Below, piece after piece: positions 9,227-17,962 of a stretch of 64,000 nucleotides of DNA (position 1 is its first letter; every line of letters starts with the position of its first letter). The notes under the pieces are model-generated. The model searched no databases, was not told the origin of the DNA, and was given only the letters and a program-made list of their open reading frames with translations. Both the position numbers and the translations under genes were made by a program. Origin of the DNA: Mesorhizobium loti (GTDB lineage: Bacteria; Pseudomonadota; Alphaproteobacteria; Rhizobiales; Rhizobiaceae); the NCBI GenBank assembly GCA_002356515.1, contig AP017605.1, positions 868,001 through 932,000 of the forward strand, written 5' to 3'.

Positions 9227-9367
9227 ATGAACCTGATCCGCAACTATCGTAACTGGCGCGTTTATCGCGAGACGGTTACCGAGCTGGGTCGCCTTTCGAA
9301 CCGCCAGCTGCATGATCTCGGTATCGTCCGCGACGAAATCAAGATCATCGCCCGCCGGGCGATCTAA
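9227..9367 (+). CDS. DUF1127 small basic protein, second copy
   Basis: A 46-residue paralogue of the gene at 9037, with the same length and the same first eleven residues (MNLIRNYRNWR). It diverges in the C-terminal third (LHDLGIVRDEIKIIARRAI). The DNA leader of both copies is also alike (GA-rich, then ACNACNATGAACCTGATCCGCAAC), so this is a tandem duplication. It ends nine bases before the first CCTCCTCCC hairpin and is therefore likely co-transcribed with the RNA array. Confidence 0.9.
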   Translation: MNLIRNYRNWRVYRETVTELGRLSNRQLHDLGIVRDEIKIIARRAI

Positions 9368-9375
9368 CGGAATTT

Positions 9376-9487
9376 CGCTGGGGTCGACCTCCTCCCCGAC
9401 TTCCAGCGAACGGTCAGCCCTTATCCTCCTCCCGAGGGTTGACCACCAAAACGGCGCCCGCCGCACCTCCTCCCGCGGCGGGCGTTG
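9376..9487 (+). ncRNA. Cuckoo/CcsR-like small RNA, unit 1 (three CCTCCTCCC hairpins)
   Basis: Three successive hairpins display the nonamer CCTCCTCCC in the loop. H1 spans 9376-9408 (stems CGCTGG/CCAGCG and GTCG/CGAC). H2 spans 9413-9443 (GTCAGCCCT with AGGGTTGAC, one G-U pair). H3 spans 9455-9484 (CGCCCGCCGC/GCGGCGGGCG, perfect 10 bp) and is followed by TTGTT, a weak terminator-like tail. Nonamers start at 9388, 9425 and 9466. In Rhodobacter, CcsR ('cuckoo') RNAs expose this anti-Shine-Dalgarno motif in loops and are processed from a DUF1127 transcript. Exact RNA ends are inferred. Confidence 0.8.
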
Positions 9488-9842
9488 TTCCCCGGAGCCA
9501 AACGAATTTTGCTCCAAAGGGTTTTGCCCCTTTTAAAAATGGCAAAAGAGATTTCGTCAAAGCCGACCTCCTCCCCGGCAATGACGAATAGGCCCGACCT
9601 TCACCTCCTCCCGAGGGTTGGCCAACCAAACGGCGCCCGCCGCACCTCCTCCCGCGGCGGGCGTTGTTTCCGCGGAGCAAACGAATTTTGCTCCAAAGGG
9701 TTTCGCCCCTTTTCAAAACGCGAAAGAGATTTCGTCAAAGCCGACCTCCTCCCCGGCGATGACGAATACGGTCGATCTTCACCTCCTCCCGAGGATCGAC
9801 CCCCAAAACGACACCCGCCGGACCTCCTCCCCCGGCGGGTGT
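9425..9842 (+). repeat. Direct repeat of about 178 bases underlying the small-RNA array
   Basis: The sequence beginning CCTCCTCCCGAGG recurs at 9425, 9604 and 9782 (period 179 then 178). The first two copies are complete and very similar; the third is truncated after its last hairpin. Between triplets, the spacers 9491-9555 and 9671-9733 are themselves conserved and hold smaller palindromes (GGAGCAAA ... TTTGCTCC; AAAGGG ... CCCTTT; CGAAA-GAGA-TTTCG). Confidence 0.85.
9556..9667 (+). ncRNA. Cuckoo/CcsR-like small RNA, unit 2
   Basis: The second triplet of loop-displayed CCTCCTCCC, with nonamers at 9567, 9604 and 9645. H4 spans 9556-9585 (GTCA/TGAC and GCCG/CGGC with an AA/AA internal loop). 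H5 spans 9591-9623 (GGCC/GGCC plus an inner stem). H6 spans 9634-9663 and repeats the CGCCCGCCGC stem of unit 1, followed by TTGTTT. It lies 179 bases after unit 1. Confidence 0.8.
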
Positions 9843-9848
9843 TGTTGT
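9734..9848 (+). ncRNA. Cuckoo/CcsR-like small RNA, unit 3
   Basis: The third triplet, with nonamers at 9745, 9782 and 9823. H7 spans 9734-9763 and matches H4. H8 spans 9770-9801 (GGTCGATCTTC with GAGGATCGACC, 11 pairs including one G-U). H9 spans 9811-9842 (ACACCCGCCGG/CCGGCGGGTGT, perfect 11 bp) and is followed by TGTTGT, the best terminator-like end of the array. The trmFO start is 93 bases further on. Confidence 0.8.
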
Positions 9849-9934
9849 ATTCAGCGCCTGGTTTCGCCATCTGCGTTTGCCCGCACCAAGCACGGCAATT
9901 GCAATCGCCGCCCCAAGCGATTATTCCGGCGCTC

Positions 9935-11359
9935 ATGAGCAAAAATCCTATCCATATCATCGGCGGCGGTCTCGCCGGTTCCGAAGCCGCGTGGCAGGCC
10001 GCGCAAGCCGGCGTTCCCGTGGTGCTGCATGAAATGCGCCCGGTTCGCGGCACGGACGCGCATAAGACCGATGGCCTGGCCGAGCTCGTCTGTTCCAATT
10101 CCTTCCGCTCCGACGATGCTGAAAACAACGCGGTTGGCTTGCTGCACGCCGAAATGCGGCTGGCCGGCTCCTTGATCATGAGCGCCGGTGATGCCAACCA
10201 GGTGCCGGCCGGCGGCGCGCTGGCCGTCGATCGCGACGGTTTCTCCGACGCCGTGACGAAAAAACTCGAAGCGCACCCGCTGATCACCATCCAGCGCGAG
10301 GAAGTGCCGGGCCTGCCGCCGACCGACTGGGACCAGGCGATCATCGCCACCGGGCCGCTGACCGCGCCATCCCTAGCCCAGTCGATCGCCGAAGCGACCG
10401 GCGCCGATGCGCTGGCCTTCTTCGACGCCATTGCCCCGATCATCCATTTCGACACGATCGACATGGACACCTGCTGGTTCCAGTCGCGCTACGACAAGGT
10501 CGGGCCCGGTGGCACCGGCAAGGACTACATCAACTGTCCGATGGACAAGGAGCAGTACCTCGCCTTCGTGCAGGCGCTGGTCGACGGCCAGAAGACCGAA
10601 TTCAAGCAATGGGAAGGGACACCCTATTTCGACGGCTGCCTGCCGATAGAGATCATGGCCGAACGCGGCGTCGAGACGCTTCGCTATGGTCCGATGAAGC
10701 CGATGGGGCTGACCAATGCCCACAATCCGACCGTCAAGGCCTATGCGGTCGTCCAGCTGCGGCAGGACAATGCGCTGGGCACGCTCTACAACATGGTCGG
10801 CTTCCAGACCAAGCTGAAGCATGCCGAGCAGGTGCGGGTTTTCCGCACGATTCCGGGCCTGGAAAACGCCGACTTCGCCCGCCTCGGCGGCCTGCACCGC
10901 AACACCTACATCAACTCGCCGACCTTGCTTGATGCCTCGCTGCAGCTGAAGTCGCGCCCCGGTCTGCGTTTCGCCGGCCAGATCACCGGCTGCGAAGGCT
11001 ATGTCGAAAGTGCTGCCATCGGCCTGCTCGCCGGCCGCTTCGCCGCCGCCGAGCGGCTCGGCCACGCGCCGTCGCTGCCGCCACTGACCACGGCCTTCGG
11101 CGCGCTGCTCAACCACATCACCGGCGGCCACATTGTCTCGGAGGACGAACCCGGAAAACGCTCCTTCCAGCCGATGAACGTCAATTTCGGCCTGTTCCCG
11201 CCGCTGGAGGCTGGCACGAAATTGCGTCCTGACGGTTTCGAGGGCCGCTTCCGCGGCAAGGACAAATCGGTTGCCAAGAAGAAGGCGACGACGGCACGGG
11301 CGTTGGCCGACTGCCGTGCATGGCTCGGCTTGCCGGCGCAGACCCTGGCAGCGGAATAA
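9935..11359 (+). CDS. trmFO: FAD/folate-dependent tRNA (uracil-54-C5)-methyltransferase
   Basis: A 474-residue flavoprotein that makes ribothymidine at position 54 of tRNA using methylenetetrahydrofolate and FADH2. The N-terminus [15 protein letters not shown] is the dinucleotide-binding fold. [18 protein letters not shown] (residues ~45-62) contains the family's reactive cysteine region, and [19 protein letters not shown] is the C-terminal FAD motif. The ATG at 9935 is chosen because the family starts just before the FAD fold; the frame is open back through the small-RNA array, which is not coding. Confidence 0.96.
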   Translation: MSKNPIHIIGGGLAGSEAAWQAAQAGVPVVLHEMRPVRGTDAHKTDGLAELVCSNSFRSDDAENNAVGLLHAEMRLAGSLIMSAGDANQVPAGGALAVDRDGFSDAVTKKLEAHPLITIQREEVPGLPPTDWDQAIIATGPLTAPSLAQSIAEATGADALAFFDAIAPIIHFDTIDMDTCWFQSRYDKVGPGGTGKDYINCPMDKEQYLAFVQALVDGQKTEFKQWEGTPYFDGCLPIEIMAERGVETLRYGPMKPMGLTNAHNPTVKAYAVVQLRQDNALGTLYNMVGFQTKLKHAEQVRVFRTIPGLENADFARLGGLHRNTYINSPTLLDASLQLKSRPGLRFAGQITGCEGYVESAAIGLLAGRFAAAERLGHAPSLPPLTTAFGALLNHITGGHIVSEDEPGKRSFQPMNVNFGLFPPLEAGTKLRPDGFEGRFRGKDKSVAKKKATTARALADCRAWLGLPAQTLAAE

Positions 11360-11419
11360 ACGGATTTACGTTTAAGCGGCGGCGGGCTAGCTTGCGGCCC
11401 TCATCGTCGGGGGCCATCC

Positions 11420-11983
11420 ATGTTTGCGGGTAGATTTGTGCTGGCCTTCGTTATTTTGTCTGCTTGCGCGGGCTGTACTACAGCGCCGGAGGCGCTGCAG
11501 TCGCTCGGCGACCGCAACTACATGCGGTATGCGACAGGCAAGCCCTACACGCAGATTGCATCGCAAAGCCAGATGTCTGTCGAAGGTCTGGCAGGCGCGA
11601 CCATCTACGGGCCGATGATCGGCGCGTATCGCCTGGCGGACGGCGATACGGTCTATCGACATATCGACAACGTGGAATCCACGCGAACGAATGTGGATGC
11701 CGGGGTCCTGATGCAGCGCGAAAGCGTTGGCACGCGCTACCGGCTTGCCTATTTTCGTGTTGGTCCCGACGGTATCGTCAAGGATTGGGCGACTGGTGCC
11801 TTGCCGGGCGAACGGCTCGGTTGCACATGGTATGCGGGTGGCTTCGTCCAGCAGTGCAGCAGTGAAACGCAGCGCCTGCAGAGCCTTGCCGTCTATGACT
11901 CGCTGGTGCGAACATCGAACGATAGACCCCTGCCTTCATGGGGTGTTCCCGTCACTGACGCGCAACAGCCCAAAGCCAGCTGA
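11420..11983 (+). CDS. Hypothetical lipoprotein
   Basis: A 187-residue protein with a lipoprotein signal: hydrophobic FVLAFVILSACAGC, lipobox SACAGC with the acylated cysteine at about residue 19. The mature part has a weakly repetitive, Tyr/Gly-containing sequence (RYATGKPYTQIASQ, ATIYGPMIGAYRLADGDTVY) and two further cysteines (LGCTWY and QQCSSE) that may pair. No family recognised. It stands alone between trmFO and a small plus-strand gene. Confidence 0.65.
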   Translation: MFAGRFVLAFVILSACAGCTTAPEALQSLGDRNYMRYATGKPYTQIASQSQMSVEGLAGATIYGPMIGAYRLADGDTVYRHIDNVESTRTNVDAGVLMQRESVGTRYRLAYFRVGPDGIVKDWATGALPGERLGCTWYAGGFVQQCSSETQRLQSLAVYDSLVRTSNDRPLPSWGVPVTDAQQPKAS

Positions 11984-12131
11984 CCGGGCTGGTCGGGCCG
12001 TCACGACGGCCATGGCGCACATGACCCGCGAGAGGCCCGATGTTTTGCTCGACGAAGCAGTAGACCGGGTGAAGAGCCGAATTTCGCAAGTGGCGGCACG
12101 AGACAATGGTGATGCGGTGGCTTGAAGTCCA

Positions 12132-12614
12132 ATGAACATCACTTGGCGAGAGATCGCTTTTCAACTTGAACCGGATGTCGCGCAGAAGGCAGCAAAGGCC
12201 TGGTCGTGGCTTTTGCCAGAGCCTTGGACGCCGCTTGTCTGCTCAATGGTGGGAGGCTTGTTTGTCGAACGACCGAACAGTGGGGTTCATTGGTTGGACA
12301 CCGGGACGGGCCTGGTCGAGCAGGTAGCTCGCAGCAGGACGGACTTTGAGGAGATGATCAGGACTGCTGCCAATCGCGTTGACGAATGGTTCCTGCCACC
12401 GCTTGTCGAACGTCTTCACGCCGCGGGCAAGAAGCCGAAGGCGGGAGAATGCTACGGCTTCACCATCCTGCCCGTCTTCGCCGAGGGCAAATTTGACGTC
12501 GAGAACATGTTCGTAATTCCGGTCACAGAGCAGTTCATCGGTATGGCCGATCTTCATCGCCAATTAAACGAATTGCCTGACACCTCAAAGGTGCGGATCA
12601 AGGTCGTCGACTAG
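12132..12614 (+). CDS. Small DUF1851-like (Tdi1-type immunity) protein
   Basis: A 160-residue soluble protein. Its second half, GECYGFTILPVFAEGKFDVE followed by NMFVIPVTEQFIGMADLHRQ and ending LPDTSKVRIKVVD, resembles the C-terminal part of DUF1851/Tdi1 proteins, which include immunity proteins of type VI secretion effectors. No toxin gene is next to it, so an immunity role here would be an orphan one, or the family has other uses. It converges with the sterol desaturase gene, ten bases away. Confidence 0.5.
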   Translation: MNITWREIAFQLEPDVAQKAAKAWSWLLPEPWTPLVCSMVGGLFVERPNSGVHWLDTGTGLVEQVARSRTDFEEMIRTAANRVDEWFLPPLVERLHAAGKKPKAGECYGFTILPVFAEGKFDVENMFVIPVTEQFIGMADLHRQLNELPDTSKVRIKVVD

Positions 12615-12623
12615 GCTCGTACG

Positions 12624-13577
12624 CTACTCCGCCGGCTCCGCGCTCGCTCCCGGCAGGCCCGGCTTGCCCGCCTCTGACGGATTTCTCCGCACATAAGCCG
12701 CCTTCAGTGTCTCCGAGGTCTCGCGCGAACCGTCATGGCTCCAGCCGGGCGGCTTGATCAGGTAGTTCAGACGCTCGCCCAAAGTCAGTCCAGGCGCGAA
12801 GGCATCCCTGAACATGCCGATCCATTCGTGGAACGCCACTTTCAGCGGGTTGAAGGTGCCGAGATTCCTGACGATGCCATAGCGCGGCCGGTCCTCTTCC
12901 AGCTCTTCGACGAAGGTGCCGAACATGCGGTCCCAGATGATCAGCGTGCCGGCATAATTGGCGTCGAGATAGCGCGGATTGGTGGCGTGGTGTACGCGGT
13001 GGTGCGAGGGCGTGTTGAAGATGAATTCGAACCAGCCCCACATCTTGCCGATCGTTTCGGTATGGATCCAGAACTGCCAGACGAGGTTGAAGCCGAAGGT
13101 GAAGGCAATCACCGCCGGGTGAAAGCCGAGCAGCACCAGCGGCGCCTGCAGCACGAACATGAAAGTGAACAGGCCGGTCCAGCTTTGCCTGAGCGCTGTC
13201 GACAGATTGTAGTGCTGGCTGGAGTGATGGTTGACGTGCTCGGCCCACACCCAGCGCACCCGGTGCGCGATGCGGTGATAGACATAGTAGCGCAGATCAT
13301 CGAGCAGGAAGGCGGCGAGGAACACCCAGACCGACAGGCCGAGATTGAAGAACCTGAACTGCCACAGCCACAACAGCGCCCAGTAGGAGACGACGCCGAG
13401 CAGCAGCCCAGCGACGACGTTGCCGGTGCCCATCATCAGGCTGGTCAGCGTGTCGCGTGTCTCGAACGAGCCCTTGGCGCGGCCGGTGCGCACCAGCCAG
13501 AGCTCGATCAGGATGGCGGCGACGAAGAACGGAATGGCGAGCTGGGTGACCTGCGGAAAATCATAGCTGTCCATCAC
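12624..13577 (-). CDS. Sterol desaturase/fatty acid hydroxylase family membrane enzyme
   Basis: A 317-residue di-iron membrane oxygenase. The histidine boxes are present: HRIAHRVRWVW then HVNHHSSQHYN (residues ~105-130), and HRVHHATNPRYLDANY (~205-220). Four to five hydrophobic helices surround them. Family members hydroxylate or desaturate lipids such as sterols, fatty acids or carotenoids; the substrate here cannot be inferred. The gene overlaps the upstream small membrane-protein gene by four bases. Confidence 0.88.
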   Translation of the reverse strand: MMDSYDFPQVTQLAIPFFVAAILIELWLVRTGRAKGSFETRDTLTSLMMGTGNVVAGLLLGVVSYWALLWLWQFRFFNLGLSVWVFLAAFLLDDLRYYVYHRIAHRVRWVWAEHVNHHSSQHYNLSTALRQSWTGLFTFMFVLQAPLVLLGFHPAVIAFTFGFNLVWQFWIHTETIGKMWGWFEFIFNTPSHHRVHHATNPRYLDANYAGTLIIWDRMFGTFVEELEEDRPRYGIVRNLGTFNPLKVAFHEWIGMFRDAFAPGLTLGERLNYLIKPPGWSHDGSRETSETLKAAYVRRNPSEAGKPGLPGASAEPAE

Positions 13578-14008
13578 GCGGCCTCGCTGGCGGCATCTGA
13601 TTGGCGTGCTTCAAGAGCCTTAAGCAAGGCCTGTAGATCGCCGGCATTGGCGAAGCGGAAGCGGCCGCCCTTCCAGGTGAAGTCCTTCAGCCGCATCAGA
13701 ATTGTGTTCGTCTCTTCGGAACTGGACACCGAGACGTCCGCAGCCGTGACGATACGCGTCAAGAAGCAGTCGCCGATGCTGTGAACGATGCCGGTGCGCC
13801 CTCGCCCAAGGTCCAGGAATGCCGTCTTGGCGTCCGCCGTCAGGCGGACTGTTTGCGCCACTTCATCCGGAAAATCCTCGGCAAAACGGTGCAACGCCTG
13901 ATCCGGGCCAGCCAGTGTGGCCGTCTTGCTGCCACCGGTGAAATGCACGGCGGCGACCGACAGCGCAATGCCAAGGACGACGATCGCGACCAGAACGGGC
14001 AAGCTCAT
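13574..14008 (-). CDS. Hypothetical single-pass membrane protein
   Basis: A 144-residue protein: one N-terminal helix (LVAIVVLGIALSVAAVHF) and a soluble domain with no cysteine pair or catalytic motif recognised. The start ATG at 14008 has CCGGAGGAAATCC upstream. Its stop overlaps the start of the desaturase gene (ATGA), so the two are translated together and may cooperate. No family assigned. Confidence 0.7.
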   Translation of the reverse strand: MSLPVLVAIVVLGIALSVAAVHFTGGSKTATLAGPDQALHRFAEDFPDEVAQTVRLTADAKTAFLDLGRGRTGIVHSIGDCFLTRIVTAADVSVSSSEETNTILMRLKDFTWKGGRFRFANAGDLQALLKALEARQSDAASEAA

Positions 14009-14087
14009 GGATTTCCTCCGGGCCGGCCTGTCGTCTTCGGCGACAGTTCCCAGCACGGCCGAATCCTTAGCATGATTGACGTTTACG

Positions 14088-14939
14088 TCAAAGTGCCAGC
14101 CAGCCCTTGCTCGCGCGCCGCAACAGCAGCCAGTGCCGGCGCAAGGCGGACAGCCTCGCGACGCCGTCGAGCGGTGATTGGCGCGAGCCTTCCATCTTGT
14201 CGAGATAGGCGCGCGACAGCGCCAGCGGCAGGAATGCCGGTCGCAACGATGCCGGCAGCCCTGCGGCGCCCTGCTCGAAAGCGGAAAGATGTTCGCGCGC
14301 CAGCGCAATCATCGCCACCACCGCGCGCCGCGCTCCAGGCCCGCCATCGCCGGCAACAAACTCTTCCGGCGACGACCCCGCCGCCGCCAGTATCTCGGCC
14401 GGGACAAAACACTGCCCGCGCTTACGGTGCAGCGGCAGCAGAAGCAGGAGGCCGGTCATGGCCTGCGCGCAGCCCGCCCTGCCGGCGAGTTCGGCGAAGC
14501 GAGGCGCCTCGGAGGGATCGAGCATCATTGCCGCAAGCTGGATGAGCGCGGCTGCCGTCTCGCCGCAATAGCCTTCCAGATCGGTGCGCGTGGGCATCGG
14601 ATCGTCATAGAGATCGAAGATGCGCGCTTCGAGCATGTTGTCCAAGGCCAGCTTGGGCAGCCGATGGGCGGAGATTGTCGCCTTCAGCGCGTCGGCGACG
14701 GGATGGCCGATGGCTGCGCCATCATTGTCGGCGGCGATGAGGTCACGCCACCATTGCAGCCGCACCTCACCCGGCAACGCTTCATGGATGCGGTCGCGGA
14801 TGCCGGCAATTTCGGCATTGAAAGCGTAGAGCGAAAACAGCGCATCGCGCTTATCGGCCGGCGCATAAAGCGCCGTCAGATACCGGTCATGGTCGGCGGC
14901 GCGCACCGCGTCCATGACGATTTTGGCATTTTCAGACAT
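14088..14939 (-). CDS. Squalene/phytoene synthase-like protein (NDUFAF6-type)
   Basis: A 283-residue all-helical isoprenoid-synthase fold protein. AFNAEIAGIRDRIHEALPGE (residues ~38-58), LQWWRDLI and YCGETAAALIQLAAMM match the phytoene-synthase superfamily. The Asp-rich catalytic motifs are weak (no clear DxxxD in the second motif), which suggests the complex I assembly factor branch (NDUFAF6) instead of a carotenoid enzyme. It starts one base after the stop of the NDUFAF3-like gene, in the order secDF-NDUFAF3-NDUFAF6. The assembly role is inferred from homology and order. Confidence 0.78.
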   Translation of the reverse strand: MSENAKIVMDAVRAADHDRYLTALYAPADKRDALFSLYAFNAEIAGIRDRIHEALPGEVRLQWWRDLIAADNDGAAIGHPVADALKATISAHRLPKLALDNMLEARIFDLYDDPMPTRTDLEGYCGETAAALIQLAAMMLDPSEAPRFAELAGRAGCAQAMTGLLLLLPLHRKRGQCFVPAEILAAAGSSPEEFVAGDGGPGARRAVVAMIALAREHLSAFEQGAAGLPASLRPAFLPLALSRAYLDKMEGSRQSPLDGVARLSALRRHWLLLRRASKGWLAL

Positions 14940-14940
14940 A

Positions 14941-15336
14941 TCAATCGACGGCGATGAGCGCGGCAGCCACGGCGCGGTCTTCCGCCAGAAGCACATTGTA
15001 GGTCCGCACCGCAGCGCCCGTCGACATTGGGTCGGAGGCTATGCCTGCCGCCTTCAACGCCGCCCGCAGCGCCGCCGGCAACGGCCGCAAATCCTTGCCC
15101 ATGCCGACCAGCAGGATCTCGACCTTGTCAGCTTCGGCCAGAAGTTTTTCGAAATCCGCCACCGTCAACGCTGAAGTATCCGCCGGCTCCCAGCCATGAA
15201 TTCCGGATGGCAGGCACAGCAGCGAGCCGCGATGCGACATGTCGGCAAAGCGGAAACCGCCATTGCCATAGGCCTCGATCGGCGCGCGGCCGGGGAAATG
15301 CGCCTCGCGGATGACGATGCCTTTGCCGGTCACCAC
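14941..15336 (-). CDS. Mth938-like domain protein (DUF498, NDUFAF3 homologue)
   Basis: A 131-residue protein of the Mth938 fold: APIEAYGNGGFRFADMSHRG then LCLPSGIHGW (residues ~18-50), a central LLVGMGKDLRPLP, and the C-terminal GIASDPMSTGAAVRTYNVLL. The mitochondrial homologue NDUFAF3 is a complex I assembly factor whose bacterial relatives often lie beside secDF, as here. The start is a GTG at 15336 (two GTGs in a row), behind GAAGGGGTGA and 25 bases past the secDF stop. It is operonic with secDF upstream and the NDUFAF6-like gene downstream. Confidence 0.85.
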   Translation of the reverse strand: MVTGKGIVIREAHFPGRAPIEAYGNGGFRFADMSHRGSLLCLPSGIHGWEPADTSALTVADFEKLLAEADKVEILLVGMGKDLRPLPAALRAALKAAGIASDPMSTGAAVRTYNVLLAEDRAVAAALIAVD

Positions 15337-15361
15337 TTTGTCACCCCTTCGGGGCCGCGCG

Positions 15362-17911
15362 TCAGGTCGCGACCGCCTTGCCGCCGTTGACCGGCTTCTC
15401 CTCATCGGCCGAAACCTGTGGCCGCAGCTTGAACAGGATCAGCAGCGGTGCCGCGATGAAGATCGACGAATAGGTGCCGAACACGACACCGAACAGCATC
15501 GCCATGGTGAAGGAGCGGATGACTTCGCCGCCGAACAGCACCAGCGCCAACAGCGCCAGGATCGTCGTCACCGAGGTGAGCGTCGTTCGCGACAGCGTCT
15601 CGTTGATGGCGTTGTTCAACAGCTGCGGCAGCGGCATTCGCTTGTATTTTCGCAAATCCTCTCGAACACGGTCATAGACCACGATCGTATCGTTCAGCGA
15701 GTAACCGATAATGGTCAGGATCGCCGCCAGCGACGACTGGTTAAATTCAAGCCCGGTAATGACGAAAAAACCGAGCGTCATGACCACGTCGTGCACCGTC
15801 GCCACGATGGCGCCGACCGCGAACTGCCACTCGAAACGGAACCAGACATAGACCAGGATGCCAATCAGCGCGACCAGCATGGCGATGGTGCCTTGCTTGG
15901 CCAGCTCGCCGGAAACCGTCGGGCCCACCACTTCGACGCGGCGGAAATCATACTGGTCCTGCAGCTCGCCGCGCACCTTGTCGATGACCGTCTGCTCGGC
16001 ATTCTCGCCGCCATCCTGCGTGCCGACACGGATCAGCACGTCGTTCGGCGCGCCGAACTGCTGCACCTGCACTTCGCCGATGTTGAGCTCCATCAGCCTG
16101 GCGCGAATATCGCCGAGATTGGCGTCGCCGCTCTTGGACTTCACCTCGATCATCGAGCCGCCCTTGAAGTCGATGCCGTAATTGATGTCGACCGTCATAA
16201 ACAGCACCACGGACAGCACCGACAGGAAGCTCGACAGCGCAAACGTCCAGCGACGGATGCCCATAAAGGGGATCTTGGTGCCTGGTGGAATGAAGGTCAC
16301 CGGAGCCTTCGGCAATTCCTTCGGGCGGGCGCGACGCAGCCAGATCGACACCAGCAGGCGCGTGAAGGTGAAAGCGGTGAAGACCGTGGTCAGGATGCCG
16401 ATGGCGTAGGTGATGGCAAAGCCCTTCACCGGGCCGGTGCCGAGATAGAACAGCACCACGGTGGCGATCAGCGACGTGACGTTGGAATCGACGATGGTCG
16501 CCAGCGCCTTCGAGAAGCCGGTGTCGATCGCCTGGATCACCGAGCGGCCGGCACGCCGTTCCTCACGGATACGCTCGTAGATCAGCACGTTGGAATCGAC
16601 CGCCATGCCGATGGTCAGCACGATACCGGCAATACCCGGCAAGGTCAGCGTCGCCCCGAGCAGCGACAACAATCCGACGATCATCGCCACGTGCACCGCC
16701 AGCGCGATGTTGGCGAGGAAACCGAGGAAGCCATAGGCGACGAACATGAAGGCAACGACGAGGATCGAACCGATAATGCCGGCGACCTTGCCGGCATGGA
16801 TCGAATCCTGGCCAAGGCCCGGACCGACGGTTCGTTCCTCGATCACGGTCAGCTTCGCCGGCAACGCGCCGGCGCGCAACAGCACGGCCAGATCGTTGGC
16901 GCTTTCAGCGGTGAAACTGCCGGAAATCTGACCGGAGCCGCCAAGGATAGGTTCGCGAATTTGTGGCGCTGAAATCACCTGATTGTCGAGGATGATGGCG
17001 AAGCGCTTACCGACATTCGCCGCCGTCGCCTGACCGAAGCGTGTTGCTCCGCGCGAGTTGAAGGTAAACGACACCACCGGTTCGTTGGTTCGCGAATCAA
17101 AAGTTGCCGTCGCCTTGGCGAGATCCTCGCCCGAAACAAGCACGCGGTTCTCGATCAGGTAGGGAACCGGTGGATCGTCCTGCGAATAAAGGATCGATGA
17201 ACCGCTTGGGGGGCGATTTTTCAACGCATCCTGCACCGGCATCGAATCGTCGACCATCTGGAAGGTCAACTTGGCGGTTTGGCCGATGATCTCCTTCAGC
17301 CGCTGCGGATCCTGCAGGCCGGGAACCTGAACCAGGACGCGATCGTCGCCCTGCCGCTGCACGATCGGCTCGGTGGTGCCGAGTTCATTGACGCGGCGCT
17401 CGACGACTTCAATCGATTGCGCCAATGCGGACGAGGTACGGTATTTAACGCCGGCGTCGGTGGCTGTGAATTTGAGCACGCCCGGTTCGGAATCGTCGAG
17501 CGACATTTCCTGGATGGAGCCGCCGGTGAACAGGCCTGCAGCCACCGGATCGGTCAAAGTCTTCAACGCCTTCTTTGCGGCATCAATCTGAGCTGGGTCC
17601 GTTATGCGCACCTGCACGGTCCGGCCCGTGCCGGCAAGGCCGGTGTAGCCTACCTTTGCATCACGCAACAACGTCCGAATCTCGTCGCGTGTCGTCTCCA
17701 ACTGCGCCTTGATCAGGTCGTTCTGGTCCATCTGGAGCAGGATGTGCGAGCCACCCTGCAGGTCGAGGCCAAGCGTCATCTGCCGCTTCGGCACCCAACT
17801 GGGCAACTGTGCCAATGTGCTTGCAGGGATGAGATTAGGCGCGGCGAGGACCACTGTGGCGGCCACAGCCAGCCAGATCAGGATCATCTTGAAGCGCGAA
17901 AAATACAGCAT
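15362..17911 (-). CDS. secDF: Fused protein translocase subunits SecD and SecF
   Basis: An 849-residue RND-type membrane protein that uses the proton gradient to pull exported proteins through SecYEG. The SecD half begins after one helix, with LGLDLQGGSHILLQM (residues ~48-62) and a large periplasmic P1 domain, then a six-helix core. The SecF half follows, with GIDFKGGSMIEVK near residue 588 and a second core ending at about 830. Fusion of the two is common in rhizobia. yajC precedes it by 51 bases and two complex I assembly-factor homologues follow. Confidence 0.97.
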   Translation of the reverse strand: MLYFSRFKMILIWLAVAATVVLAAPNLIPASTLAQLPSWVPKRQMTLGLDLQGGSHILLQMDQNDLIKAQLETTRDEIRTLLRDAKVGYTGLAGTGRTVQVRITDPAQIDAAKKALKTLTDPVAAGLFTGGSIQEMSLDDSEPGVLKFTATDAGVKYRTSSALAQSIEVVERRVNELGTTEPIVQRQGDDRVLVQVPGLQDPQRLKEIIGQTAKLTFQMVDDSMPVQDALKNRPPSGSSILYSQDDPPVPYLIENRVLVSGEDLAKATATFDSRTNEPVVSFTFNSRGATRFGQATAANVGKRFAIILDNQVISAPQIREPILGGSGQISGSFTAESANDLAVLLRAGALPAKLTVIEERTVGPGLGQDSIHAGKVAGIIGSILVVAFMFVAYGFLGFLANIALAVHVAMIVGLLSLLGATLTLPGIAGIVLTIGMAVDSNVLIYERIREERRAGRSVIQAIDTGFSKALATIVDSNVTSLIATVVLFYLGTGPVKGFAITYAIGILTTVFTAFTFTRLLVSIWLRRARPKELPKAPVTFIPPGTKIPFMGIRRWTFALSSFLSVLSVVLFMTVDINYGIDFKGGSMIEVKSKSGDANLGDIRARLMELNIGEVQVQQFGAPNDVLIRVGTQDGGENAEQTVIDKVRGELQDQYDFRRVEVVGPTVSGELAKQGTIAMLVALIGILVYVWFRFEWQFAVGAIVATVHDVVMTLGFFVITGLEFNQSSLAAILTIIGYSLNDTIVVYDRVREDLRKYKRMPLPQLLNNAINETLSRTTLTSVTTILALLALVLFGGEVIRSFTMAMLFGVVFGTYSSIFIAAPLLILFKLRPQVSADEEKPVNGGKAVAT

Positions 17912-17962
17912 ATGGCGTCGTCCGTCAGAGCGTGTCCGCGGATCGCTCCGCCTGGAATTGGA

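Noticed and set aside
9376..9848. CRISPR-like regular repeats
   Set aside because: Regular spacing at first looks like an array, but the repeated unit is a 9-base loop inside palindromic stems of differing sequence, the intervening sequences are conserved, and no cas gene is near. It fits a small-RNA array.
9601..10470. Minus-strand frame of 289 codons through the RNA array and trmFO
   Set aside because: It crosses the hairpin array and opposes trmFO, whose FAD motif is clear.
12012..12125. 38-codon frame MAHMTRERPDVLLDEAVDRV upstream of the 12132 gene
   Set aside because: It has coding-like codons but no ribosome-binding site and no family; kept out as unsupported.
15311..16972. Plus-strand frame of 553 codons antisense to secDF
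   Set aside because: Its translation is His/Arg/Gln/Asp-rich, the signature of antisense to a GC-rich gene; secDF is certain.
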